This document shows, piece by piece, positions 26,709-36,528 of a stretch of DNA of 64,000 nucleotides. The DNA is from Hyphomicrobium methylovorum (GTDB lineage Bacteria; Pseudomonadota; Alphaproteobacteria; Rhizobiales; Hyphomicrobiaceae). The position numbers and the translations under genes are program-made. The stretch covers positions 744,001 through 808,000 of the forward strand of contig NZ_QHJE01000001.1 in assembly GCF_013626205.1 (NCBI RefSeq). The letters are read 5' to 3'. The number at the start of each line of letters is the position of its first letter. Positions within the stretch are counted from its first letter, which is position 1. The notes beneath the pieces are model-generated. The model ran no database searches and was not told the origin of the DNA. It saw nothing but the letters and a program-made list of their open reading frames with translations.

Positions 26709-29700
26709 ATGTCAAATACGAAAATGCTTATCGATGCCACGCATCCCGAGGAGACCCGGGTCGTGGTGCAGCGGAATGGCCGCGTAGAAGAATTCGATTT
26801 TGAAAGCGCCGCCCGCAAATTGCTGCGGGGAAATATCTACCTCGCAAAGGTGACGCGCGTTGAACCTTCGTTGCAGGCGGCATTCGTCGACTACGGCGGA
26901 AATCGCCACGGCTTCCTAGCTTTCAACGAAGTCCATCCGGACTACTACCAGATCCCGGTTGCCGATCGGCAGGCGCTCCTCGACGAGGAAGCGGCTGCAG
27001 AAGCGGAACTCGAAGCTGCCGCCGACAGGCGCGCGGAAGCCATGTCGCGACGTGCAGCCGATCGTTCGCAGGGCGAATCCAACGCGTCAGAAGGCGGCTT
27101 CAGCGAACAGGACTCGGGCGAAGGCGACGACGAAACCGAACCCTCTCACATCGTCGATGTTGAAGAAGACGAACACATCGAGGAAATTGGCGGAGACGGG
27201 GAAGTTACTACGTCGAAGACGTTTGCCGCGTCGGTTCACATCACCAGCGAAGATGTGCGCTTCGCGACGCCGGAGACGATCGCAGACGCTGCGAACGACG
27301 AAACCGGCCAGCCTGACACCGCGCAGAACGACAACACCTTTGAACCCGAAGTTGTCGCCAGCGACGCCGCTGAGGACACGCACGACTCCGCTCAGGCGCC
27401 CTCCGAGGAAGGCCCGGCGCCGGAGCAGGATACTTTCAGCGAGCAGCCAGATCATCACACCGACTACGCGCAGCCGGATGATCACGCACCGCAAGGTGAC
27501 TACGAAGGCGATGCACAGCCGGAAGAAGGTTCAGAGTCGGGCTTCCGCGACGGCGGTCGTTCGCGCCCGCGCCGCCGGCCGCGCACCTACAAGATCCAGG
27601 AAGTCATCAAGCGTCGGCAGATCATTCTGGTTCAGGTCGTCAAAGAAGAGCGTGGCAACAAGGGCGCCGCACTTACGACGTACCTTTCGCTCGCTGGCCG
27701 CTACACCGTTCTGATGCCGAATACCGCACGCGGCGGTGGCATTTCCCGCAAGATCACGAACGCACAGGATCGTCGGCGTTTGAAGGCCATTGCCCAAGAG
27801 CTGGAAGTTCCGGAGGGCATGGGGCTCATCATTCGCACGGCAGGTGCCGCGCGCACGAAGCAAGAGATCAAGCGCGATTTCGAATATCTGCTGCGGCTTT
27901 GGGAGAGCGTGCGCGAGTTGACGCTCCAGTCCACCGCGCCGAGCCTCGTTTATGAAGAAGGCGACCTGATCAAGCGGTCTATCCGCGATCTCTACAATAA
28001 GGACGTCGAGGAAGTTGTCGTCGCGGGTGAAGAGGGGCATGCGGAAGCGGCCGACTTCATGACGATGCTGATGCCGAGCCACGCCAAGAACGTGGTGCCG
28101 TATCGCGATCCGACGCCGCTGTTCACGCGCTACGGCGTCGAGCGGCAGCTCAACGCGATGTTCCAGCCGCAGGTCACGCTGCGGTCCGGCGGGTACATCG
28201 TCATCAACCAGACGGAAGCGCTGGTCGCGATTGACGTCAACTCAGGAAAATCGACGCGCGAATTCTCGATCGAAGAAACCGCGCTGGCGACGAACCTTGA
28301 GGCTGCCGACGAAATCGCCCGGCAATTGAAGCTGCGCGACCTCGCCGGGCTTATCGTCATCGACTTCATCGACATGGAGGAGAAGCGCAACAACCGGGCC
28401 GTCGAGCGACGCCTGAAGGATGCGCTGCGATTTGACAGAGCCCGAATTCAACTTGGCCGCATTTCGCACTTCGGCCTCATGGAAATGTCGCGCCAGCGTC
28501 TCAGAACCGGCGTGCTCGAAGGATCGACGTCGCAGTGCCCGCATTGCCAAGGTACCGGCATTATCCGGTCGACCGAGAGCGTGGCGCTGGCGGTTCTGCG
28601 CGGTATCGAAGATGCAATCACCGCAGGCGCTAATTGCCCGCTGATCGCAACGACGACACCCGCCGTTGCGCTCTACATCCTGAACAGCAAGCGCGCCTAC
28701 ATCGCCGACATGGAAGTGCGCCACGGCCATTCCGTGACGGTCATGGGAAGCGACCGCGTTCAGGGCGCGAACTTTACAGTCGATCGCGGTGCCGTAACGG
28801 CTGCGCCTCGTCGTGCGGAACACGCCGCAGTCAATATGGACTGGGGCTTCGACAGCGAGAATGAGCCGCCAGCATTTGACGGCGACCAACACATTATCGA
28901 AGTCGGGGACGTCGAAGACGACTCGACTGATCGCCAGCGCGACTCGCGTGGTGAGGGAGAAGAAGGCGGCGCGCGCCGTGGGCGGAAGCGTCGGCGTCGC
29001 GGACGCGGTGGACGTGATCGCGATCGTGGAGATGACAACCGCTACAGCGCAGGCTCGCGCGACGATGAAAACGGCCACTCGTTCAGCGCCAACGGAACTG
29101 CCGGAGAGGGCGCGGACGACGAGCAGAACGGCGACGAGGACGGCTTCGGTGAACAGCCGACCGTTCAGGATGCCGAACATGCGGAAAACGGCGAGGCCAA
29201 TGGCGAACGCACAGCGAAGCGCCGCCGTCGCGGCCGCCGCGGTGGACGACGTGGCCGCGATCGCAATCGCGAGAACGGTGATGCTGTTGCCGCGGATGCT
29301 GCCGACCAGCCTGAGTATAATGGTTCGCAGCCGGATTCGGATGGCGATGAACGCAATGACTTCGAGCCGGATGCGGCCTCGGATGTTGAGACCGTAAACA
29401 CGCAGGAAGATGCTGAAGCCAGCAAGTCAGCAAGCGCGCGCAAGCCACGGCGCGTTTGGGACAAGCCGTCAGACGACTCGAACCAGGACGACGCCCCGGC
29501 GGCGGCACGTGACGAGCCTGAGGCCGTGGAGCCAGCTCCCATTCAGGTCGAACAACCTGCAGCAGCCGCGCCCGTTGCCGAAGAGGCGCCTGCGCCTGCC
29601 CCGGCGGCACCGGCACGTGGCCGACGGCATGAATCGGGATCAACTGAACCGCGTATCGAGCGCGTGGTGATCGGTTCTGGCGAACAGACTGAGGATGTCG

Positions 29701-29765
29701 CGGCATCGACTGCTGCAGCGCCGCAACGCAAGGGTTGGTGGCAACGCAAACTCAGCGGCGAATAG
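26709..29765 (+). CDS. rne: Ribonuclease E
   Basis: A 1018-residue endoribonuclease, scaffold of the RNA degradosome. ATG 26709 gives the family start (MSNTKMLIDATHPEETRVVV). The S1 RNA-binding domain is split by a ~205-residue acidic insert (about 85-290), then resumes at YKIQEVIKRRQIILVQVVKEE. Catalytic acidic residues are D509 (VAIDVNSGK) and D552/D555 (VIDFIDMEE). The Zn-link is C610/C613 in CPHCQGTG. After about residue 720 the C-terminal half is disordered with two Arg-rich RNA-binding patches and long Glu/Asp/Ala stretches, for degradosome partner binding, ending in KGWWQRKL. A terminator follows. Confidence 0.95.
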   Translation: MSNTKMLIDATHPEETRVVVQRNGRVEEFDFESAARKLLRGNIYLAKVTRVEPSLQAAFVDYGGNRHGFLAFNEVHPDYYQIPVADRQALLDEEAAAEAELEAAADRRAEAMSRRAADRSQGESNASEGGFSEQDSGEGDDETEPSHIVDVEEDEHIEEIGGDGEVTTSKTFAASVHITSEDVRFATPETIADAANDETGQPDTAQNDNTFEPEVVASDAAEDTHDSAQAPSEEGPAPEQDTFSEQPDHHTDYAQPDDHAPQGDYEGDAQPEEGSESGFRDGGRSRPRRRPRTYKIQEVIKRRQIILVQVVKEERGNKGAALTTYLSLAGRYTVLMPNTARGGGISRKITNAQDRRRLKAIAQELEVPEGMGLIIRTAGAARTKQEIKRDFEYLLRLWESVRELTLQSTAPSLVYEEGDLIKRSIRDLYNKDVEEVVVAGEEGHAEAADFMTMLMPSHAKNVVPYRDPTPLFTRYGVERQLNAMFQPQVTLRSGGYIVINQTEALVAIDVNSGKSTREFSIEETALATNLEAADEIARQLKLRDLAGLIVIDFIDMEEKRNNRAVERRLKDALRFDRARIQLGRISHFGLMEMSRQRLRTGVLEGSTSQCPHCQGTGIIRSTESVALAVLRGIEDAITAGANCPLIATTTPAVALYILNSKRAYIADMEVRHGHSVTVMGSDRVQGANFTVDRGAVTAAPRRAEHAAVNMDWGFDSENEPPAFDGDQHIIEVGDVEDDSTDRQRDSRGEGEEGGARRGRKRRRRGRGGRDRDRGDDNRYSAGSRDDENGHSFSANGTAGEGADDEQNGDEDGFGEQPTVQDAEHAENGEANGERTAKRRRRGRRGGRRGRDRNRENGDAVAADAADQPEYNGSQPDSDGDERNDFEPDAASDVETVNTQEDAEASKSASARKPRRVWDKPSDDSNQDDAPAAARDEPEAVEPAPIQVEQPAAAAPVAEEAPAPAPAAPARGRRHESGSTEPRIERVVIGSGEQTEDVAASTAAAPQRKGWWQRKLSGE

Positions 29766-29801
29766 GGCCGCGCCCCGTTTCATCGAACTCAATCGATTGG
29801 C

Positions 29802-29833
29802 AAAAGGCCGTAGCGTTCGCTGCGGCCTTTTCC
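29802..29833 (+). terminator. Rho-independent terminator of rne
   Basis: Stem AAAAGGCCG (29802-29810) pairs with CGGCCTTTT (29823-29831), extended by AGC/GCT pairing inside, 36 bp after the rne stop. The arm ends in TTTTCC, giving a short T-tract. Confidence 0.75.
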
Positions 29834-29989
29834 ATTTCTGCCCCATGCAGGAGCCGCGCCATTGTGGCGCCCAATTGTAATGACTGTTCGGATAGTGCCG
29901 AGAGCGTTTGACCCTGAGGGGTCCGCCGCATAAATTTGCCTGCTTATCCGCGTGTTGTCGAAACGCGCTTCGAGGTTAAGGCCGTCACA

Positions 29990-31396
29990 ATGACTGCAAC
30001 GTGTACTGCAAAATTCAGATCGTTGCTGCGGGGGCGCTCAATCGTCGTTGCCGGTGCGATGCTGACTGCGTTGCAGATGAGCGTTGGCGCGGCGCAGGCG
30101 CAAGGGCTTCCGCTGATCCGCGACGCTGAAATCGAAGCGCTGCTGCAGGATTACGCTCAACCCGTCTTCCGCGCCGCGGGCATCGGCGGCGGCCGTGTGA
30201 CGGTTCGCATCGTCAACAACGACGCATTCAACGCGTTCGTCGTCGACGGCGCTAACGTCTTCGTCCACACTGGCACTCTCATGCAGGCCAACACGCCGAA
30301 TGAAGTTATCGGCGTCATTGCCCACGAAAGCGGCCATATCGCAGGCGGGCACATGGCGGCCCTGCGCGCGCGCATCGCGAAAGATCAAACGCGCGCGTTG
30401 CTCACTCAAGTTCTCGGCATCGGCGCGATGGTGGCGGGTGGCGTTGCAGGCGGAAGCTCTGGCCAAGAAACCATGCAGGGCGGCCAGGCTATCATGCAGG
30501 GCGGCACAAACATCATCATGAAGGGTCTGCTGGCTGAGAGGCGGTCTCAGGAATCGGCTGCCGACCAGGCTGGCCTAAAGTATCTGACGGCGACGAAACA
30601 GTCAGGCCAGGGAATGCTCGCAACGTTCGAGCGTTTCAAACAGCAAGAATATCTCTCGGAAGGACTGCAGGATCCGTTCATTCGTTCGCATCCGCTTTCG
30701 ACAGATCGCCTTGCACGACTGAGCGAACTCGTGCGGTCGAGCCCGTATGCCAATCAGAAGGACCCGCCCTCGCTTCAGCTGCGCCACGACCTGATGCGCG
30801 CCAAGCTTTCGGGCTATCTGGAGTCTCCATCAACGGTGGCGAACAGATATCCCCCGAGCGACACGTCGCTTCCGGCGCGGTATGCCCGTGCGATCGCCCT
30901 GTTCTTTCGCGGCGGGGGCGGCGCACTCGAAGCATCGGTGCGGGACATCAACGTTATGATCCGGGAAAATCCGGAATACCCCTACTTCTATGAACTGAAG
31001 GCGGATCTGCTCATGCGGTCCGGCCGCAAGAAAGAGGCCATTCCCGATCTCCGGCAGGCGCTTGCGCTCGCACCCGGAAGTCCGCTGATCCAGGTCGAGC
31101 TCGCGAGCGCCCTGCAGGACGGTAACAATGCGGCAGGGTTGAAGGAATCGGTCGATCTCTTACGTAAGGCGCTGGTAACAGACCAAAACGGACGGGCGTA
31201 CCGGCTATTGGCGAACGCCTACTACAAGCAGGGAAAAGGACCAGAAGCCGACGCCATGACGGCGCAGGCGTATTTTTACGAAGGCGACGTGAAGCAAGCT
31301 CAAAACTTTGCGAAGCGCGCCCAGGCGCAACTCAGGTCCGGTTCGCCGGAATGGCTAAAGAACGACGACATCATCAACTACAAGCCGCAAACGTAA
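29990..31396 (+). CDS. Secreted M48-family metalloprotease with TPR domain (BepA-like)
   Basis: A 468-residue periplasmic protein. A signal peptide (about residues 14-36, ending AQAQ) precedes a zinc-protease domain with HESGH (H112, E113, H116) and the third ligand Glu in AERRSQESAADQAGLKYL. The C-terminal third (from about 320) is helical TPR-like repeats (PEYPYFYELKADLLMRSG, ALALAPGSPLIQVELASALQ). The layout matches BepA/YfgC, which controls quality of LptD and other outer-membrane proteins in E. coli. It is followed at 33 bp by the DsbA-like gene, which fits joint work on envelope protein folding. Confidence 0.85.
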   Translation: MTATCTAKFRSLLRGRSIVVAGAMLTALQMSVGAAQAQGLPLIRDAEIEALLQDYAQPVFRAAGIGGGRVTVRIVNNDAFNAFVVDGANVFVHTGTLMQANTPNEVIGVIAHESGHIAGGHMAALRARIAKDQTRALLTQVLGIGAMVAGGVAGGSSGQETMQGGQAIMQGGTNIIMKGLLAERRSQESAADQAGLKYLTATKQSGQGMLATFERFKQQEYLSEGLQDPFIRSHPLSTDRLARLSELVRSSPYANQKDPPSLQLRHDLMRAKLSGYLESPSTVANRYPPSDTSLPARYARAIALFFRGGGGALEASVRDINVMIRENPEYPYFYELKADLLMRSGRKKEAIPDLRQALALAPGSPLIQVELASALQDGNNAAGLKESVDLLRKALVTDQNGRAYRLLANAYYKQGKGPEADAMTAQAYFYEGDVKQAQNFAKRAQAQLRSGSPEWLKNDDIINYKPQT

Positions 31397-31429
31397 GCGG
31401 CTTCAGCCCCCACAGTGAGATCATAAATC

Positions 31430-32290
31430 ATGACACCGACAGGTCTTTTTCGACAGGCTGCCAAGCTCGTTCGCGCGGCTAAACCGATGGCACTCACTCC
31501 CGTATGTGGGGCATTGGCGCTTGCTGCGTTCCTGGCAGCCGCACCGTCCGGACCGTCGGGCTTTGCGCATGCTGAGCCGATTACGCCGACGGCCGGTGGG
31601 TCGACCTTCTCGGACGATCAGAAAAAAGCGCTCGGCGAAATCATTCGTGACTATCTGATCAAGAATCCCGACGTGATGCTCGACGTGCAGACGGCACTCG
31701 AGGAAAAAGTTCAGAAGGATCAGGACACCAAGCTCAAGTCCTTCATCGATAGCAACCACAAGAGGATCTATCGCAATCCGAACAGCTCGGTGGCGGGCAA
31801 TCCCGATGGCGATATCACGGTCGTCGAGTTCTTCGATTACAACTGCGGCTACTGCAAGCGCGGCCTGTCGGAAGTGCAGCAGCTCATAAAGGACGATACG
31901 AAGGTTCGCCTCGTCTTCAAGGAATTGCCGATCCTATCCAAGGGCTCGGAAGAAGCGGCGCGCATCGCTCTCGCTGCGAAGCGCCAAGGCAAATACTGGG
32001 AAATGCATCAGGCCCTGCTCAGCGCGAAAGGGCATTCTGATAAGGACAGTGCTCTCAAGCTCGCGAGTTCACTTGGCCTCGACGTGGACAAGCTCAAAAC
32101 CGACATGGCGAGCGATGAGATCACGAACGAGCTGAAGGACATGATGCTTCTCGCGAAGGAGATGGGCATCAACGGCACGCCGCACTTCCTCGTCGGCGAC
32201 AAGTCCATCCCGGGGGCTCCGGAAGACTTGCATGCGCAGCTTGAGACGCTCGTCACCGATTTCCGTAAGAAGGGCTGCTCCACGTGCTGA
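31430..32290 (+). CDS. DsbA-family thiol:disulfide oxidoreductase
   Basis: A 286-residue exported thioredoxin-fold protein with an N-terminal hydrophobic segment (about 20-45). Active site CGYCK has C139 and C142; the cis-Pro loop is GTPHFLVG. The pre-domain (about 55-110) resembles the DSBA-like copper-resistance ScsC group N-terminal oligomerisation stalk (helical, Lys/Asp/Gln-rich), so a trimeric isomerase is possible. A C-terminal CSTC adds a second cysteine pair, which is unusual. It is probably co-transcribed with the M48 protease. Confidence 0.85.
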   Translation: MTPTGLFRQAAKLVRAAKPMALTPVCGALALAAFLAAAPSGPSGFAHAEPITPTAGGSTFSDDQKKALGEIIRDYLIKNPDVMLDVQTALEEKVQKDQDTKLKSFIDSNHKRIYRNPNSSVAGNPDGDITVVEFFDYNCGYCKRGLSEVQQLIKDDTKVRLVFKELPILSKGSEEAARIALAAKRQGKYWEMHQALLSAKGHSDKDSALKLASSLGLDVDKLKTDMASDEITNELKDMMLLAKEMGINGTPHFLVGDKSIPGAPEDLHAQLETLVTDFRKKGCSTC

Positions 32291-32337
32291 TCGGCACGAC
32301 CGGAAACGTGCGTTAACGTGTTGTAATTAATACCTGC

Positions 32338-32364
32338 GCAGGGCGGACGATGTGCCCGCCCTGC
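32338..32364 (+). terminator. Hairpin between the DsbA-like gene and aroQ, possible terminator
   Basis: Nine-base-pair perfect stem GCAGGGCGG/CCGCCCTGC (32338-32346 with 32356-32364) with a nine-base loop. No T-tract follows, so it may be a weak terminator, an mRNA stabiliser or an attenuator ahead of aroQ-accB-accC. Confidence 0.4.
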
Positions 32365-32451
32365 CCTGACTTTGCGGCCACGGAGAAAGCTGGTAGACCG
32401 GGGTTCCTTCCATTGGCTGGGGATTTGCCCAGCGCCCGGACACCTCCAATC

Positions 32452-32910
32452 ATGCTTCCCGTCGTCTACGTTTTAAACGGCCCCAACCTCAATCTGCTCG
32501 GTGTTCGCGAACCGGAAATTTACGGTAGCGAAACGCTTGCGGACTTGCGCGCGCGGGCCGAGGCAGAGGCTGAACGGAACGGCGTAACCCTCGATTTTCG
32601 GCAATCCAACATCGAGGGAGAGCTGGTGAACTGGGTGCAGGAGGCACGCAGCAAGGCGAAGGGCATTATCATCAATGCCGGCGCCTATACCCACACCTCC
32701 GTTGCCATTCTCGACGCCCTCCAGGCCGCCGAGCTGCCGGTGATCGAGGTGCATTTATCCAACATCTTCCGGCGCGACCAGTTTCGCCAGCATTCCTACG
32801 TTTCACTTGCGGCAACGGGCGTCATCTGCGGCCTTGGCGGTACGGGTTACGAACTCGCTATAAAGGCGATGGCGGGGATCCTGGGCGCAAAATCCCAGAA
32901 GTCAGCGTGA
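32452..32910 (+). CDS. aroQ: 3-dehydroquinate dehydratase, type II
   Basis: A 152-residue enzyme of the shikimate pathway that forms dodecamers. Type II signature [21 protein letters not shown] opens the protein; the flexible active-site loop follows, then [18 protein letters not shown] and [20 protein letters not shown]. Catalytic Tyr (in IYG) and His (in VHLSN) are present. ATG 32452 was preferred over an in-frame start at 32350, which adds a non-homologous stretch covering a hairpin. Placement just upstream of accB-accC is common in alphaproteobacteria. Confidence 0.95.
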   Translation: MLPVVYVLNGPNLNLLGVREPEIYGSETLADLRARAEAEAERNGVTLDFRQSNIEGELVNWVQEARSKAKGIIINAGAYTHTSVAILDALQAAELPVIEVHLSNIFRRDQFRQHSYVSLAATGVICGLGGTGYELAIKAMAGILGAKSQKSA

Positions 32911-32971
32911 CCGTCGCTTCACTTAGGCTATAAATCGGCGCAACCGGACCAACCTCGAGGATAGAGGACCT

Positions 32972-33478
32972 ATGACCGCAAAAGACCAGGGGCAGAAGCC
33001 GGGCAGCGCCGAAGGCCAGATGATCCGCGAGCTGGCTGAGCTTCTCAACGATACGGGCCTGACCGAGATCGAAATCGAGAAGAGCGGCCTTAAAATCCGC
33101 GTGGCGAAGAAAATCTCGATCAAAGCCGAGCCGTCCTATGCTTACGCACCGCCGCCCGTCGCGGCTTTGCCGGCAGCAGCGGCACCGCAGGCAGCACCTG
33201 CGTCAGACCCCAAGGCTGCTCACGGGACTGACTATTCCAAGCATCCGGGCGCCGTGAAGTCACCGATGGTCGGCACTGCGTATCGCTCGCCAGAACCCAG
33301 CGCTCCAGTCTTTTGCGAGATCGGCAGCAAGGTCACGCAGGGCGATACGTTGCTCATCATCGAAGCCATGAAAACTATGAACCAAATTCCCGCCCCTCGG
33401 TCGGGCACGGTCAAGGCCATCCTGGTCGAGAACGCGCAGCCCGTCGAATACGGCGAACCCCTGATCATCATAGAATAG
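32972..33478 (+). CDS. accB: Biotin carboxyl carrier protein of acetyl-CoA carboxylase
   Basis: A 168-residue subunit of acetyl-CoA carboxylase, the first committed step of fatty-acid synthesis. The N-terminal part (about 10-50) matches the AccB dimer region ([20 protein letters not shown]); then comes an Ala/Pro-rich linker and the biotinyl domain with the biotinylation Lys in EAMKTMN. It is followed by accC at 42 bp, forming the usual accBC operon. Confidence 0.95.
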   Translation: MTAKDQGQKPGSAEGQMIRELAELLNDTGLTEIEIEKSGLKIRVAKKISIKAEPSYAYAPPPVAALPAAAAPQAAPASDPKAAHGTDYSKHPGAVKSPMVGTAYRSPEPSAPVFCEIGSKVTQGDTLLIIEAMKTMNQIPAPRSGTVKAILVENAQPVEYGEPLIIIE

Positions 33479-33520
33479 CGCCGACAGTGCGCGACGCACT
33501 GGAACGACGCTGGAGCCCAG

Positions 33521-34861
33521 ATGTTCGATAAAATTCTGATCGCAAACCGGGGAGAGATCGCACTTAGGGTGCAGCGCGCCTGCCGCGAACTCGGGATCGC
33601 AACTGTTGCCGTTCATTCGACGGCCGACGCCGACGCCATGCATGTGCGTCTTGCGGACGAGAGCGTTTGTATCGGTCCTCCGTCGGCGCGCGAAAGCTAT
33701 CTGAATATTCCCGCTCTCGTGACGGCCTGCGAGATTACCGGCGCCGACGCCGTGCATCCCGGATACGGCTTCCTTTCCGAGAACGCGCGGTTCGCCGAAA
33801 TTCTCGAAGAACACAAGATCACCTTCATCGGCCCGACGTCGGAACATATCCGCATCATGGGCGACAAGATTGAAGCGAAAGAGACTGCGAAGCGCCTCGG
33901 CATTCCGGTGGTGCCGGGCTCTGCCGGAGCGATCAACAGTGAGACCGAGGCGATGAAAGTCGCCAAGGAAATGGGCTTCCCCGTCCTCATCAAAGCCGCT
34001 TCAGGCGGCGGCGGACGCGGCATGAAGGTCGCGACGTCGGCTGCGGAACTTGGCGAAGCCTTATCGACAGCGCGATCCGAAGCAAAGGCTGCGTTCAACG
34101 ACGACGCTGTCTACATCGAAAAATATTTGCAGAAGCCACGCCATATCGAAATCCAGGTTTTTGGAGATGGCCGCGGCAATGCCGTGCACCTTGGCGAACG
34201 CGACTGTTCCCTGCAACGCCGCCATCAAAAGGTGCTGGAAGAAAGCCCTTCGCCTGCGCTCAATGTTTCGCAGCGCCAGAAAATCGGCGAAACAGTCGCC
34301 GCGGCGATGCGCAAGCTCAAGTATCGCGGCGCGGGCACCGTCGAGTTTCTCTATGAAGACGGCGAATTCTACTTCATCGAGATGAACACGCGCCTGCAGG
34401 TCGAGCACCCGGTGACCGAGATGGTAACGGGCGTCGATCTCGTGCTGGAACAAATCCGCGTCGCGGCTGGATTGCCACTCAGCTTCACTCAGGACGACGT
34501 CGAGCTGAGAGGACACGCAATCGAATGCCGGATCAACGCCGAGAATCCCACTGACTTCCGCCCTTCGCCGGGCCAGATCACGTATTGGCATCCGCCGGGC
34601 GGGCTTGGCGTGCGCGTGGACAGCGGCGTTTATCAGGGCTACCGCGTACCGCCGTACTACGACAGCTTGATCGGCAAACTGGTGGTTTACGGCAAGACGC
34701 GCAACGATTGCCTCATGCGGTTGCGCCGCGCACTTTCTGAGTTTGTGATCGACGGCATCGATACAACGATCCCTTTATTTCAAAATCTCGTAAAAGAGCC
34801 CGATATCGCGGATGGCATGTATGACATTCACTGGCTCGAAAAATATCTCGGGATGAAGTAG
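33521..34861 (+). CDS. accC: Biotin carboxylase subunit of acetyl-CoA carboxylase
   Basis: A 446-residue ATP-grasp enzyme that carboxylates biotin on AccB. Start MFDKILIANRGEIALRVQRA is the canonical N-terminus; the ATP-binding glycine loop KAASGGGGRGMK and the FIEMNTRLQVEHPVTEMVTG catalytic stretch are intact. Length is typical. It is the second gene of accBC. Confidence 0.97.
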   Translation: MFDKILIANRGEIALRVQRACRELGIATVAVHSTADADAMHVRLADESVCIGPPSARESYLNIPALVTACEITGADAVHPGYGFLSENARFAEILEEHKITFIGPTSEHIRIMGDKIEAKETAKRLGIPVVPGSAGAINSETEAMKVAKEMGFPVLIKAASGGGGRGMKVATSAAELGEALSTARSEAKAAFNDDAVYIEKYLQKPRHIEIQVFGDGRGNAVHLGERDCSLQRRHQKVLEESPSPALNVSQRQKIGETVAAAMRKLKYRGAGTVEFLYEDGEFYFIEMNTRLQVEHPVTEMVTGVDLVLEQIRVAAGLPLSFTQDDVELRGHAIECRINAENPTDFRPSPGQITYWHPPGGLGVRVDSGVYQGYRVPPYYDSLIGKLVVYGKTRNDCLMRLRRALSEFVIDGIDTTIPLFQNLVKEPDIADGMYDIHWLEKYLGMK

Positions 34862-34921
34862 AGTTGCCTTTGCGCGAGGACGTTCGCGCACCTCTCGTTT
34901 GTCCGCTTGGCGAGTACCGGC

Positions 34922-35584
34922 ATGGCTTCGCGCGATGACCCGCTGTTCGAGATCACACCGCAGGTTCTCCTGAAGGCCTACAGCTGTGGTATTTTCCCGA
35001 TGGCCGAAAGTGCGGACGATCCCGCACTTTACTGGATCGAGCCTCAGCACCGCGGCGTGCTCCCTCTCAACGATCTTCATATTCCGCGACGTCTCCTGCG
35101 GACTGTTCGGACGACGCCGTTCACGGTCAAAGTCGACAGCGACTACGAGCGCGTGATCGACGGATGTGCTGCGCCGCGCGCCGGGCGCATGTCCACCTGG
35201 ATCAATGGACGTATTCGCTCGCTCTATCGCGATCTTTTCGAACTGGGCTCGTGTCACACGATCGAGGTTTGGAACGGCGACGAGATGGTGGGCGGGCTGT
35301 ACGGCGTCGCGCTCAAAAGCGCATTCTTCGGCGAGAGCATGTTCTCGACGGAGCGCGATGCTTCGAAGATCGCTTTGGTGCACCTTGCTGCGCGCTTGAT
35401 CCAGGGCCGTTACCGGCTGCTCGATACGCAATTCGTAACGGAACACCTACGCCAGTTCGGAACGATTGAACTCAATCGCACGGCGTTTCAGCTTCAGCTG
35501 GAAAAGGCGCTGGAAGTAGACGCGGACTTTTTCGCGTTGCGCCGCGACGCGACGGGTGCCGAAGTTGCCGAGATCGTCGGCTAG
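34922..35584 (+). CDS. aat: Leucyl/phenylalanyl-tRNA-protein transferase
   Basis: A 220-residue enzyme that adds Leu or Phe to proteins with N-terminal Lys/Arg, marking them for ClpS/ClpAP (N-end rule). Family motifs are LKAYSCGIFPMAE, WIEPQHRGVLPL, GLYGVALKSAFFGESMFS and LLDTQFVTEHLRQFG. ATG 34922 is used; an in-frame TTG at 34907 would add five residues. Its last bases overlap the convergent LysR gene by four. Confidence 0.95.
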   Translation: MASRDDPLFEITPQVLLKAYSCGIFPMAESADDPALYWIEPQHRGVLPLNDLHIPRRLLRTVRTTPFTVKVDSDYERVIDGCAAPRAGRMSTWINGRIRSLYRDLFELGSCHTIEVWNGDEMVGGLYGVALKSAFFGESMFSTERDASKIALVHLAARLIQGRYRLLDTQFVTEHLRQFGTIELNRTAFQLQLEKALEVDADFFALRRDATGAEVAEIVG

Positions 35585-36507
35585 GATTTTTGAGCGCGCT
35601 TGCGTGCTGCCGGATTTGCGTCCGATCTCTTCATCGCCACATCGACGAATTCACGCTCGGCCCGCGTGAAATAGCGTTCCTTGTGACGAAGCGCGAAAAA
35701 TCTGCGCTTTGGAAACGCAACGTCGAGGGCGACGAGCGTTTTCGCTTTGAGCGATGCGGCCACCACGACTTTCGAGATGATCGTAATCCCGCTTCCGGCT
35801 TCAACGGCGCCGCGAACAGCCTCATTGGATGGCAATTCCAGCACAATATCCATGCGTCCCGGTTGGATGCCGAGTTTCAACAGGGCCGCTTCGAGAATGG
35901 CGCGCGTTCCCGAGCCTGTTTCGCGAACCACCCAGCACGCACCCGCAAGCTGCGCCGAAGTTGGCCGTCCGCTTCGCTTCGCCAACGGATGGCCGGGCGC
36001 CGCAACCAACACAATTTCATCGTCAGCAACAGGCACGACGGACAGCGCGGGGTTGTCGACGTCTGCTTCTATGAATCCAAGGTCTGTGATTCCGGCTTCG
36101 ACATCGGCAGCCACCGTTTCGGTGTTCCCGATCTTCATTGCGATAGCAATTCCTGGAAACCGTTCTTGGTACTGGCGAATGATGGCAGGCAGCCAATAGT
36201 TGCCCGCAGTTTGGCTTGCACCGATCGTCAGCGAACCCTTTTCAAGACCCGCCAAATCCGCGAGCACTTTTTCCGCGGACGTCGCGCGCGCCAGAACTGC
36301 CTTGGCCTCAACGAGAAAAATCTTGCCCGCCTGAGTGAGCATGATGCGTCTGCCAACGCGGTCGAACAGCTTGGTGGCGTAACGGGTTTCGAGTGCCGAG
36401 ATCGCGGCGCTCGTCGCCGATTGCGTCAGGCTCAGCTCTTTCGCTGCTTGCGTGACATGCTCGCGCTCAGCGACGGCAACGAAGATACGAAGCTGTTCGA
36501 GCGTCAT
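35581..36507 (-). CDS. LysR-family transcriptional regulator, probable regulator of yeiH
   Basis: A 308-residue LTTR. The N-terminal winged helix (residues 1-60, LRIFVAVAEREHVTQAAKELSLTQSATSAAISALE) binds DNA; the periplasmic-binding-like effector domain runs from about 90 (LTIGASQTAGNYWLPAIIRQY). The effector domain resembles CysB/CbbR/YeiE-type regulators. The gene is 21 bp downstream of yeiH on the same strand, so it is co-transcribed and probably controls that operon; an inverted repeat upstream of yeiH is a candidate operator. Confidence 0.85.
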   Translation of the reverse strand: MTLEQLRIFVAVAEREHVTQAAKELSLTQSATSAAISALETRYATKLFDRVGRRIMLTQAGKIFLVEAKAVLARATSAEKVLADLAGLEKGSLTIGASQTAGNYWLPAIIRQYQERFPGIAIAMKIGNTETVAADVEAGITDLGFIEADVDNPALSVVPVADDEIVLVAAPGHPLAKRSGRPTSAQLAGACWVVRETGSGTRAILEAALLKLGIQPGRMDIVLELPSNEAVRGAVEAGSGITIISKVVVAASLKAKTLVALDVAFPKRRFFALRHKERYFTRAEREFVDVAMKRSDANPAARKRAQKS

Positions 36508-36528
36508 GGGTCATCTCTTGGGCAGTTC

